In this document: one piece after another, positions 21,634 to 32,747 of the stretch
Layout of the letters: each line of letters opens with the position of its first letter
Numbering within the stretch: position 1 is the stretch's first letter
NCBI RefSeq assembly: GCF_963678635.1
Contig: NC_087071.1
Coordinates: forward strand, 39,318,797 to 39,382,796
DNA length: 64,000 nt
Reading direction: 5' to 3'
Origin: Symsagittifera roscoffensis
Lineage: Eukaryota > Xenacoelomorpha > Acoela > Convolutidae
The notes under the pieces: generated by a model
Database searches by the model: none
Told to the model about the DNA's origin: nothing
Seen by the model: the letters and a program-made list of their open reading frames with translations, nothing else
Position numbers and translations under genes: made by a program

Positions 21634-23248
21634 CTGCTGGGTCGAAAACAGACACGCCAAATGTGCTTAAAGAATTCTTCAATAATTTTGTAAGCTCCTT
21701 AGCAAATAGAAAGTGAGCGTTACACACCAGCACTTTATCTTCTTGGTCGGCGCTCAGAGCTTCTTTATCTTCTTGGTCGGCGCATAGATCTTCTTTATCT
21801 TCTCGGTCGGCGCGTAGAGCTTCTTTATCTTCTTGGTCGGCTCATAGATCTTCTTTATCTTCTCGGTCGGCGCTTAGAGCTTCTTTATCTTCTTGGTCGG
21901 CGCATAGATCTCCTTTATCTTCTTGGTCGGCGCTTAGAGCTTCTTTATCTTCTTGGTCGGCTCATAGATCTTCTTTATCTTCTCGGTCGGCGCTTGGAGC
22001 TTCTTTATCTTCTTGGTCGGCGCATAGATCTCCTTTATCTTCTTGGTCGGCGCTTAGAGCTTCTTTATCTTCTTGGTCGGCGCTTAGAGCTTCTTTATCT
22101 TCTTGGTCGGCGCATAGATCTTCTCTATCTTCTTGATCGGCGCGTAGGAGTAAAACCTGATGTGCTATCTTCGCGAAAAAAAGCAGCAGCATAGTTTTTC
22201 CTGAACCTTTGCAGCCATCAACTATCAGACGCAGAGATCCCGTTTGGTCCGGGTTCCTTAGATGGTCAACCACACGTTTTATGATTTCTATTTGCTCTAC
22301 TGTCCACAAGACAATTCTTTCTCTGCCACCAAACTTGATCTGGGAAGCCTTTTCCATAATGCTCTTCAAAGGATAGTCGAAGTCTTTGAATTGAAGTTTA
22401 TTCTTTCTAAAAGCTTGCATGTAATTAGTATTCATTTTATTGTGAATTATCGCACCAGACCCATCACGTAACATGAGAGCGACTAATCGCGCTACACGAA
22501 GGTCAAATACATCTTTGTCGATATTATGGTTGGGTAGTCCAGCTAAGTAGCGTCCCCATTCTAGGGAGAAGTTTTCCATCGTCAGGTCTGTTTTGCTTAA
22601 AATAAGAATGTCAGTTTCTCCATTAAAAGAAAGCGATTGGAACCGTTCTTTGTTATCGTCATGCAGCCAGCAAACCACAGGGTATATTGGCATAGATCTA
22701 TCTGAGTTAGTTTGACCATACTCTATTAACAAACATATGAAGTTGCATTGTTGATCAAGGTCTCCTTGAAGTTGTCGAATTGACAAACCTCTTGCTCCAC
22801 TTCTTTTAACAACAAAAACGAAAAATCCTTTGGTTGCATGCGCTATAACGGTATCAATTTCAACCTGAGCGATTCTGGATTTGAAGATTTTAGTTCCGTT
22901 CAGATTTGGAAACACAAGCATACCTTTTTGTCTCTCATCATGCATCAGTATTTGGTACACTTTACTTTCACCCCGTTCTCCTTTTTGAAGGAATTTAAAC
23001 ATTTCTTGCTGTTGTGTTGACATTTGAGTGTTCTGTAAGAACAATAGAGGAACTCTGCCTATTGGAACTGACGAAACTTTCTCTTCCCAGTTTGGGCACT
23101 GCTGGCGTAGTAATTTAAGCATTTTTTCATTGTCATAAAAGGAAACAATTGATCCTGCTCGGGTTGAAAATTGGAAATTATCGAGTTCTTCAAAAAACTG
23201 CTCCTTTTGTGCAACCTCATCAATTGGCGAAGCTGCCATGGTAGCCAT
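21634..23248 (-). CDS. NERD-like / P-loop helicase-like protein, first exon (H3)
   Basis: The ATG start at 23,248 is shared by the copy at 34,013. Residues 90-150 resemble a NERD nuclease-fold domain: GERGESKVYQIL, then EIDTVIAHATKGFFVFVVK. The E-x-K catalytic Glu is Val (V146, K148). A Q-motif-like LWTVEQIEII lies near 314-323. Walker A is GCKGSGKT at 345-352. From about residue 368 a 10-residue repeat (ADQEDKEAL-like) runs for 14 units, two of which carry a TGA in place of a Cys codon (21,842-21,844 and 21,962-21,964). After the repeat come NAHFLFAKELTKLLKNSL and VSVFDPA, then a CAG|GTGAGA donor at 21,634. The phase fits the DExx exon at 13,559. The two TGA codons make it a pseudogene in this assembly unless they are artefacts. 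Confidence 0.78.
21731..22150 (-). repeat. In-frame 30-bp minisatellite, 14 units
   Basis: Each unit contains TCTT(C/T)(T/C)TGGTCGGCG on plus and encodes ten residues of the type ADQEDKE(A/D)L(C/S). Alternating unit types form a 120-bp higher-order repeat; its duplication also duplicated a TGA stop. Equivalent arrays have 3 units at 20,411-20,490, 3 at about 31,295-31,375 and 2 at about 32,850-32,905. Confidence 0.95.
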
Positions 23249-24511
23249 TTAAGCTGTAGAATGAATCAATTTCAACCAGTAAAGTCTGCAATTAACAAAA
23301 ATTGAATATATTGAATGTGCGTCGTTTGGTGGACAATGTTAAACTGTTGGTCAAAAAAAATCAAAAAATATATCTTTTGAATGTTTTTTTACTGTGTACG
23401 CGATTCGACGCTTTTACCTTCATTTTTTTGCCATAATATACACAGTTCAGATGCTTTTGCTCAAAAGAGCTGTTATGTTTTAGCTCTCGTTTTTCGCAAA
23501 CAATCAGGCCAGCATGCATTTTTTTAGCTTTCTAAAGTTTAATTTTATCACCAGTTTGTTTGATCACAAACTATTATGACAATAAATCATATCACAGCAT
23601 AAGAGACACCAGAATCAATGGATTATCAAATTGCAAAACTTTTTTTTGTTTTGTATTTTTGAAAAAAGGTATTTTTTGATGTTATTTTATAGAACTTTTG
23701 GCATTCTACAGTTTTCACCCACAGTACATAGATACCAATTTCTTATAACCATAATGATTTCAGAAAATGTGCAATTACACAAAACGAAGTTTTTCTTTTT
23801 GTTTTGAACAAACATGCCAGCTTAACATATATCATAGCCAAGTTAAGGTAAACAGATGAAAAAATTAAAGTGAACAAAAAAAATAGTTTTTCAAACTCCC
23901 AAGAAAAAATAAATGGCCTTGAAGCTCTTCTGGTTTCTAAAACAATCTATGATTGACAATTTGTTGATAAATTAACCCAATTTGAAAAACTGTTTGAGAA
24001 AAATGGATCAATAGGTAATTTTTTGTTTTTCGCTAGGTAATCTGAAAATTATATTTCATTTTAGAAGTTAATCATGTCTTTTGTAATTTCTATCTTTTTT
24101 GTTCGATAGTGGTTTTCGTCATCCTTTTAATAACTAAAATGAGCTGAAATGAACAAGAAATCAAAGTCCACCTGCAAAAAAATAAGTTTGAGCTGAACAA
24201 AATTGAAGACTTTTCCTGAAAAGAAAAACTAAAAAAAAGTCATTACGACCTAAACTTAAAAAATTTGATGTTGGGCTGTACGGTAGAAAAACGAGCCGGT
24301 AATTGGGCAAAAAACCGTTCATAGCACTGGCAATGGATCACTAAAAATCGATTACGGTTATTAGATGTTTCACGTGTTCGAATTCTGTTTTTATGTAGTT
24401 TCAACAAACCTTTTTTTTTGTTATAAGTTTCAAAGCTTTTTCAATCTACTGACTTTTATATAGTTAGTTGAAGAAGTCCAAAAAATGTTGAAAAAGAAGA
24501 AATTTTTATCC
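23249..24511. other. Upstream region of first exon H3, non-coding
   Basis: AT-rich sequence strongly similar to 34,014-35,294. It would contain the promoter of the H3 first exon if that gene is expressed. No supportable frame on either strand. Confidence 0.5.
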
Positions 24512-25435
24512 TAGAACCAACTATAATATTGATAAAAACATCTCTATAAAGTTTTTCTTACTAACCAATCAAGCTCCATAACTAACACTGACAATTATTT
24601 ATAGAGCTGAAACTACTACCAGTTTCAGCACCGGAGCAATTTGAATATAATTTAGAATACAGTTGTTCTCCTGTGGAACAAGTTTTAGATAACTAACTCG
24701 CAAATACCAGTACACACTAGATCTATTGAGACTAGGAGATATAAGAGTAAGATAAGGATCGGTATTAGACTAAGAAGTTGCACGAATCTATCCGGCCAAA
24801 ATTTAGATAGCGTGACGAACAGACGGTGTACCTTATCTGAAATTACTGTATGAGTGAGCCACCTCGGACTAAAACTCATCTGGTGTGACCAAAAATCTCG
24901 AACAAGACTCATTAAGTAACTTACATTTAGTAAACTAAAAAAAATAAGATCAAAAATTACATTGCAAAAATGCAAAGTGTAAGACAGCATTGACAATTTA
25001 ATAAGTATGTCTCTTCGTCTCAATCGTCTACTCCAATACTCCAAACGATACGGCAAACACCAATCACTAGGTCAAAAACTGAAAAGCAGACCAAGCTTCT
25101 ATATCGTGAAACGACGCAAACTGCAACGATTATTCGTTTCCAGCCTTATAGTTTTGATGCTCTTTAATCTTATTATATATCCATAAAAACGACTGATAGA
25201 AAATACACAAGTCGCTCCGCTCACCAGATTTGCAGTAATTTTAAAATTTTTGGTAAAATCAAAGTTTATTGAATTAAAAATTAAAAAAAAAAATTATAAG
25301 TAGTTAAACTAAAATAATTTTATGAAATTTATCAGAGTTTCTTGCTTCTCAAGGGACCTCATCCTTTCATCCTTGATCCCCTATCTGAAAAATGACCATA
25401 ATTTTTTGAAAACTAAAATCATTTAAATGTTTAAT
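24512..25435 (+). mobile_element. Element A relative, plus-strand LTR and leader fragment
   Basis: It begins TAGAACCAAC (LTR outer end) and carries the palindrome at 24,606-24,629. A long match to the LTR at 18,140-18,260 follows in opposite orientation (24,715-24,860). Leader-like sequence from about 25,330 also occurs at 35,480. It ends head-on against the minus-strand copy at about 25,436. Confidence 0.8.
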
Positions 25436-25439
25436 CTTA

Positions 25440-27250
25440 TTAGGTATGGATTCATAGTAATTTGAAGTGATTCTGCGGCATTTGGCATTGTGAAAAATTC
25501 GTAATTTGCCTTTTTATTAATTCATGTTGTTGTAAATAGTATAGTAGGGGAATTTCATTAAGCATTTGAGCTGGTTGATACGATTGTGTACTATATGGGT
25601 TTTGTGATTGAAAACGATTATTCTGGGATGTTTGAATTGGTCTAGGTTGTCTTATTTGTTCGTCTTGTGTATATGGTTCAAAAATATCTGGTTGATCTAT
25701 GTTGTAAGAACGAGGTCTTTGGTTTTGATAAAGTCGTTGATGATTCTGATTATAAATTTTTTCATCGTCTGATGGAAAATAGTTAGATGTATGATACGTG
25801 TTTGATGTCTAATATGGTTTCGTTGTGTATATTTTTTTATGTGTTGAAAAAATGGATAATTTTCACTTTGATCTTGTGAAATTTGTGGGTAGTCATTAAA
25901 ATTTACTGAGTTTGATGATGGTTGTTGTATATTTGAGTTTGTGAGAATAAATGGTTTTGAGTGTTTGTACGAGAGGGTTTAGTTGTTTGTGGTCTATTTA
26001 CGTAGTTGTAATTATGTTCTGCAAAATTATTTCTATGAAATATTCTTTGTTCTTGTGTTGGTTTCACCACGGGTCTGATTGTTTGATAATCATTTTGCGT
26101 ATATTGTGGAACAACGGAGGGTTTAACTTTAGATTTTATTGTTACCTGTGGTTATGTTGAGTTTTTTGGCCTTGGAGTTGTAAGGTTTGGGTGTATAGAT
26201 ACTTGGGTGTGATATTTGGGTCTGAGATCTTTTGTTGTGTTGTTGTTGTTATTATTTCAACTATTTCTTCACTTACAAAATGTGATCGAATTTGAATATC
26301 TTGTTGTGTAGGATTTTTGGTTCCGTTTAGGTTTTCTTGTTATATGAGGGTTGAATTTACACTATTGTTTCCTTTTCTATCGGGTAGAAATGAATTATAG
26401 TTTAAAGGTGTTGCGTCAACTATGAGTGGGTATACTTTAACATAATCTTTGTGAATACAAATTGGCTAGTTGCTTGACTTGATATATCTGTTGGTATGTT
26501 TAAAAAAAAACATGAGACCAATCAGGGTCACAAACATAATCTGATGGTTCTGCTCAAAAAGTTTCATCGTTTGCATTTTGAGGTCTAAAATTTTTTCTTG
26601 CTTGTGAAATAAGATCAGTATTTTGTGTAAAATAATCATTTACAAACCATGCTAAGATTTTTTGTAAATCGTGTTTAACATTTTGCGAGATTTCGTAACT
26701 TGTTAAATTTTCACGGATTCTGTTTAGAAATTCGGAGAATGCTGCAATTTCGTTTCTAACAGTTGTATGTCTAGACGGTTGAACTGGTGAATCTCCTTGA
26801 TTTTTTGTTTGTTCTAGTACAGATAAATAACTATAAAAATTTGAAAATACATCGTTAGTGAAACTTGAATTTGCTCTTTGTGAATTTTGATGTTGTATAT
26901 TTTTTAGGTATTCCGTGAATGCTTTGAAAATTCTATATCTACAACGTCTGTTTGAAGTTGATATCTACCATGAAATGTATTTGCTGAACTGATTTCTATG
27001 GTTTAAATTCCGTACTGTTCTGTTATGTTACCTATTCCTTTTAAATAGTGATCGATGAGTTGTCTTTTGATTTTTACTTCTGGGAATTCTCTTTTACATG
27101 GACTATTTCCTGTTTCAAGTAAAATTGCGATTAGATTTTGACAAAACTGTGTTTGTCCTTTATCTTCAGTTAGTGGGTTTACAAAAAATGGCACAATAAA
27201 GTTTTGTTCTTGATCTTCTTCACTTTTATTTTTTTTGTGATCTATGACTA
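25440..27250 (-). pseudogene. gag: Gag pseudogene of copy C
   Basis: Its 5' end is open at 27,003-27,194 (CKREFPEVKIKRQLIDHYLK, matching the element A gag N-terminus). Beyond that the homologous sequence is interrupted by many stops and shifts. Capsid-domain homology ends near 25,440, so the conserved capsid core is lost. The upstream sequence in this copy reads into gag without the break seen in element A at 8,211-8,220, which shows that break is specific to element A. Confidence 0.8.
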
Positions 27251-27420
27251 TTAATGTGTAATTTTCAAATTGGTTGGTTCCAATTGTATAGGCGTACCAG
27301 TTTATTTTTGTAAGTCTTTTTTAATGTTCGTTTTCATTTTGTTGATGACTGTGATGTAGTTTCTGAGTCACAAAAACATAATTGATCGTTAATTTGGTGG
27401 TTTTTTATACATTGAGTCCT

Positions 27421-27666
27421 TTAGCTTGTAAAATTCTTGTATTTCACTTGTTTGTGATTCGAAGACTGCGTTTCTTTGCTTGAAAATTGTTTTTGAATAA
27501 TTTGTTTTTGTTTGCTCATAATTTTCTTTCTAAGTGTTTGCCCTTTTGCTCTTATGTATCCTATTGTTTGTCTATGTGGAGTGATTACAAAATCGTATCT
27601 TTTGTCGTTAATTATACAGCTGTGTAGTATAAATGTTTGTTCATTTCCTAAATTGTCTCTTGACAT
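27421..27666 (-). pseudogene. ORF0 relative in copy C
   Basis: Starts at an ATG with the same upstream CCTAAACCTT as element A ORF0. Its product shares LGNEQTFILH and VITPHRQTIGYIRAK with it, and a Lys/Gln-rich stretch follows. It stops after about 81 codons, half the length of the element A frame, so it is probably truncated. Confidence 0.65.
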
Positions 27667-29514
27667 AAGGTTTAGGATGACGGATGCAGGTTTGGAATAA
27701 GTTATTTTCAATGTCTTAAACTGTTAATTCTTACGATTTTTTGTGGTTAGCTTAACTTGGGTAATATTTTGCAGGGTTGGTAAGAAAAGTCTATATTGAT
27801 TCGTGAGAATGATTTTTACTTTCTCGTGGCTAGTCTAAGTTAAAATGTTAAACTTATTTAATCTTACCTAGGGGTAATGATTTGAGACCAAGTTTGCAGA
27901 ACAATAAATCGACCCATAAGGTTCAGGTATAATTAGAACGCAAGTAGTTCGTTAGGTATGTTTAAGTGTTATGCTGGGTCTGCTAAGAGGATGATCAAGT
28001 GAAGGATGAATAACTGAAGTTCTTCACTGTTTATCTTAATTAGAGTGTTTAATTTTTTGAAAATTTTCTGTCAGTCCTGGGTCTTGATTAAAGGTTGGAT
28101 AGTGAATTGAAGTTTGAGGTCGTTAGTCACTTTGTAATTTGTGAGGGGGAGAACAAAATTGTTCGATCTGATCCAAGGATAAGCCTTGATGATCAGGATT
28201 TAGAATTGATTTTGAGTTAAATTTAATTTAAGTGAAATTTAGATAAAGATCCAAGGGAAGCCTTGAAGATCTGTTTAAATAAGTTTAACCGAAGTAAGAA
28301 GAAGGATAAGCTTTGATAATTTAGATAGAATTTGAAGTGAAAGATAAAATTAGGTTTTAGTTTCGATGATGTTTGTAGTTTTAAAGTTTGCTGTTATGTT
28401 TTAGGCGATGAAGCTGTGATGAAGAGATGATTCATATATACTAACAAGTTTGTTTTTATACTAACTAATTTTTTTATTGTTATACTCAACAAATTTTTTT
28501 TCCAAGATGTTTTAATTTCACTGCAGATTTTGGAGGAGAACGGCTAGAGATAATTTTATCGGTCGTTATGGTACAATTATTAGGTTTAGCGCCTTTAATG
28601 ATCGTTGAAGACTTTTCTTCAATGATACTATGTCACCAAATGAAAATCTAAATTTATGGCTGATAAAACTCTAAATATAAAAGTTTGAGTTGGCTTTTGC
28701 CATACGACCATGAAGATTATTTGTAAGTTTCGTTCTAGTGGTATGTTGTCTCTTGTCCGAGGTTTCCTTCCAATACCGGGTAGTTCTCGTATTGTTCGGA
28801 ATGTTGTCTCTGATCTATTGAGTCGTAGAGACATTCCAGTTTAATTGTTGTCATGTATCATTTTTCAAATGATTTTGTCTAATTCTAATCTAAACTCTTG
28901 TTATTTCTAATCTAAGTTGTTTAAGGCCTTGTTCGAGACTTTTGGTCAGTATTGGAAAGCAAGCATCGGTAATTAAATTCGTTGGATTTTTTGAACTTGG
29001 TCCTTTGTTTCTTGGCAAAAATAGTTTTGCATTGATTGTTTACCCATTTTTCATATTGGTACATATATGTTTATCTGTAGAAAAGCGAAGCGTAGTGTAT
29101 TATTACGAAGATTTTTCTCAAGTCTAAGTCTAAATTAATTCCATATGTTGCTGCTTTTGACCAAAGTCAGGTCTGCTGCTTTTGACCCAAAAAACGTGTA
29201 ATGAAAATAAATTGGATTTGTTGCTTTTCATTTTTTTTTGCTTTGTAAAATTTGTTGCACTTTTCGCTAAAACTTTATCTAAAAAACTACCGTAGCAATT
29301 TTAAAAAATTGGTACCAACGGAAAAACCGGCTGATCTTCTATGTGCCTGCACTTTTTGCTTTTCTCTTTTTATTTTACCTAATGTTCTACGGCCTTCGAA
29401 GTTTTGAAAAGAGGAAATTTTGGCCTATTTTTTTTGAAGTTTGTCATTTTTTCAAATATTAATTGCACAAATGTGAGATGAAAATTTCAATCGAATGAAC
29501 AAATTCTGGGAAAC

Positions 29515-29561
29515 TCTAATCTCAAGCGGCTCTTCCCTAAAAAGAGCCGCTTGAGATTAGA
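29515..29561. repeat. Perfect 20-bp stem hairpin, second copy
   Basis: Same stem and CCCTAAA loop as 19,191-19,239. The surrounding sequence has diverged between the two copies but the stem has not. Confidence 0.9.
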
Positions 29562-29885
29562 ATGGCTCAAAAACTATCCTTTTCTCAAAAACTAACCTGT
29601 TAAATGGGAGCTTAAAAAGTTAACTGAAAAAAAATCAGTTTTACCAGCCCAAATTGCTCTGCCTGCGTTAAAAAAATTGGTCTGAGAAATGGTTTAATTC
29701 AAAATGCTGCCCATTTTTTTTAAAGTTATTCTCTTTTTTTTCAAAAAAAAAACTGTTGATTCTAAGGTTCATGATCCAGTAAAACTAACATGATGCTTAG
29801 ACTTTCACTGCGCATTCTGTTCTAGGCGTTTTTTTTGGATAAGCTGATATGAACTTCAGAACTATTCTTTTCAAAAATATACCTT

Positions 29886-30446
29886 TCCCGGCTCGAGACC
29901 CCGCTCAAAACCGCTCAAGATTTGAGCGGTTTGAGCGGTTTTTCAGCAAGATTTGAGCGGTTTGAGCTTTTTGGTTGGTTTGGGCGGTTTTTTTTAGAAA
30001 AACCTCTCAAACCGCTCAAATCTAGCTTAAAAAACCGCTCAAAAACCGCTCAAAAACCGCTCAAAAACCGCTCATTTCTTGAGGTGATTTTTGAACGGTT
30101 TTTCAAGCAAGATTTGAGCAGTTTTTGAGCGGTCTTCCCGGGTCGAGGTCCCAGACTCAACGTTTCTCTTCTCTGCAAAACTCGAACAAACACGTTCATC
30201 CAGGGGCGACCAATATGTAGTAATTTTCCAAAAATTTTCCGAAGCATTTTTGACCAGTTCTTCGCGTCAAACAACCCCACCCCCCGCCCCAACTTACACC
30301 CCTCCCCCCGCAACGTACTCCCTCCCCCCAACGTACCCCCTCAACGTATCCAACATCCAACAAACCACCTCACCAACGTACGCAACGTACCCCCCCTCAA
30401 CGTACCCCCCAACCCACGACGTAACCCCCTCACGTTTAACCTCACT
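29886..30446. mobile_element. Insertion with GAGCGGTTT fold-back array and C-rich tail
   Basis: Absent from the first duplicon, where sequence is continuous at 19,565. The first half (29,886-30,165) is an array of AAACCGCTCAAA and its complement, able to fold back, bounded by CCCGGCTCGAG on the left and TTCCCGGGTCGAGG on the right. The second half (30,270-30,440) is C-rich with repeats of CAACGTACCCC. No protein frame is credible. It could be a non-autonomous transposable element of unknown class. Confidence 0.65.
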
Positions 30447-30879
30447 TCGTTTTAGAAATTTTTTCATTTTTTTGAAAACTACTAGCTTTATCTGATAACA
30501 AGGTTTCAATCTAAAAAACTCAAAGTGCGGACTGCAGAGGATATACCCTGGCTTTAGTGGAGAAAACATGGATTCAGAATTCATTTCAAATTTTTGAATT
30601 TTTTTTCGACTGTTAGAAACTGTTTCACTTTTTCGAAAACTACGCAACCAAATCTGAGATAAAGACTTGAATTAAAACATCGAGTTTTAGTTTTACTTTT
30701 AGAAATATCGTATAAGTCCCTTCCTAGTTAGAGAAAAACTAGAGTTGAGCCTAAAGTCCATTTTTTTGAAATTCTGAAAGTTACGCATTTCCGTATCAGT
30801 ATAATATATGGTGAAAAGTATAAAAACCGGTAGATCCAGCATTAACTTGGCCCCTACTTTAATTCAAGCGTCCATTGCG

Positions 30880-30948
30880 ATGTAACTTTTGTGCACATGT
30901 GAGGACGTGCGACTCCTAATCAACACATCGGGTGTTCAAATCTGGAAC
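30880..30948 (+). repeat. tRNA-like motif, copy 3
   Basis: Identical in the core to the copy at 19,996-20,066. It lies in the nearly identical patch. Confidence 0.35.
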
Positions 30949-31194
30949 ATTTAAATAGTTTTTTTATTTTTTTTTGTCGGTGGATTTTTTCTGCATAATT
31001 TTGGCAATTTTTTGCCATTAATTCTTTTTGTTGCATAGCTCTATTTGTTACCAGTGTTAGTAACATTACAAGCAGTAGGGGAATAGATATGGGAATGTGA
31101 TACTTCTATTCTTAACAATTTTTTTTAGGAGTATTTTTTCCTTCTTTCATTTTTTGCATGTTTAGGGCTCTTAATTTAATTTTTTTTATCTCAC

Positions 31195-31772
31195 CTGTTG
31201 GGTCGAAAACAGACACGCCACATGTGCTTAAAGAATTCTTCAATAATAGGGTAAGCTCCGTCGCAAATAGAAAATGAGCGTTACACACCAGCACTTTATC
31301 TTCTTGGTCAGCGCATAGATTTTCTTTATCTTCTTGGTCGGCGCATAGATCTTCTTTATCTTCTTGGTCGGCGCGTAGAAGTAAAACTTGATGTGCTATC
31401 TTCGCGAAAAAAAGCAGCAGCATAGTTTTTCCTGACCCTTTGCAGCCATCAACTATTAGAGGCAGAGATCCTGTTTGGTTCGGGTTCATTAGATGGTCAA
31501 CCACAAGTTTTAAGATTTCTATTTGCTTTGCTGTCCACAAGACAATTCTTTTTTTGCCATCAAACTTGATTTTGGAAGCCTCTTCCATAATGCTCTTCAA
31601 ATGAGAGTTGAAACCTTCGAACTGACGTTTTTTCTTTCTAAAAGCTTACATGTAATTAGTATTCATTTTATTGTGAATTATCGCACCAGACCCATCAAGT
31701 AACATGAGAGCGACTAATCGCGCTACACGAAGGTCAAATACATCTGTGTCGATATTATGGTTGGGTAGTCTT
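31195..31772 (-). pseudogene. Helicase-like first exon, 5'-truncated copy (H4)
   Basis: Almost identical to H2 (20,312-20,890): the same P-loop GCKGSGKTMLLLFF, three ADQEDKE units, the same donor and the same 5' truncation. Only one residue differs in the predicted products. The identity extends over flanking non-coding DNA while the rest of the duplicon is more diverged. This fits recent gene conversion or a very recent copy. No start, no NERD part. Confidence 0.75.
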
Positions 31773-32255
31773 GGCGTGTTTTTTGGATAAGCTGATATGA
31801 ACTTTAGAACAATTCTTTTCAAAAGTTTTACCTTTTTGTTTTAGAATTTTTCTCATTTTTTGAAAATTTTTTGCTCTATCTGATATTAAGAATTCAATCT
31901 AAAAAACTCGAAGTGCGGATTGCAGAGGATTTACCCTGGCTTTAATGGAGAAAACATGGATTTAGAAATCATTTCAAAATTTCGAATTTTTATCGACTGT
32001 CAGAAACTGTTTCCCTTTTTTGAAAACTACGCTGCCAAATCTGAGATAACGACTTGAATTAAATTGTCGAGTTTTAGTTTTCTCCTTTAAGTCCCTTCTT
32101 AAGTAGAGAAAAACATCAGTTGAGCGTAAAGTCCATTTTTCTGAAATTCTGAAAATTACGCATTTCCTTATCAGTATAATATATATGATGAAAAGTATAA
32201 TAACCGGTAAATCCAGCACTACCTTGGCCCCTACTTTAACCCAAGCGTCCATTGT

Positions 32256-32325
32256 GATGTAATTTTTGTGCACATGTGAGGACGTGCGACTCCTACTCAA
32301 AACATCGGGTATTCAAAACCGGAAT
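32256..32325 (+). repeat. tRNA-like motif, copy 4
   Basis: More diverged copy (GTGCGACTCCTACTC and GGTATTCAAAACCGG) of the motif at 19,996. Confidence 0.3.
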
Positions 32326-32747
32326 ATTTAAATAGTTTTTTAAAATTTTTTGGTGGTGGATTTTTTCTGCACAAACTTGGCAATTTGTTGCCATTAGTTT
32401 TTTTTCTTGCGTAGCTCTATTTGTTACCAGTGTTAGTAACATAATAAGGGTAGGGAAAGAGATATTTAAGATAAAGATCATTTATCCACGGGGGAAAGGA
32501 CCAACACAAGAGCTGTATACAGCTCATCACGGCGAACGGCTGTTGTGCCCCTGTTAAAGAACTACATGCAATTATTTTTTTTGGTTATTTTTCTGGGCTG
32601 GGTAATCTTGCTTCACCCTCAAGCAATGAGCGCGATATGGGAATATGATACTTCTATCCTCAACAAGTTTTTTTTCAAGGAGTTTTTTTTTCCTTACTTC
32701 ATTTTTTTTGCATGTTTTGAGCTCTTTATTTATTTTTTCTATCTAAC

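Larger units (their letters stand above)
18541..24511. repeat. Duplicon copy 1 (about 6 kb), carries helicase first exons
   Basis: This copy is related along its length to 28,947-35,294. Within it, a sub-block starting GTTTTTTTTGGATAAGCTG at 19,506 and again near 20,896 is tandemly repeated. Each sub-block runs into a minus-strand helicase first exon: truncated at 20,312-20,890, complete at 21,634-23,248. The outer edges abut LTR-element pieces pointing outward. Confidence 0.85.
25436..28946 (-). mobile_element. Element A relative (copy C), truncated: gag, ORF0, leader, part LTR
   Basis: This copy matches 6,500-8,276 (gag), ORF0 and leader of element A, then an LTR fragment from 28,594 that stops at 28,946 where the second duplicon begins. 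Pol and the nucleocapsid region are missing; the match ends abruptly at about 25,436. Confidence 0.88.

Noticed and set aside
21994-22194. Plus-strand frame of Leu/Tyr/Gly/Arg repeats
   Set aside because: It is the complement of the 30-bp minisatellite; the minus strand has the domain context.
30250-30647. Pro/Thr/Tyr-rich plus frame and its minus partner
   Set aside because: Low-complexity reading of the C-rich insertion; not a protein gene.
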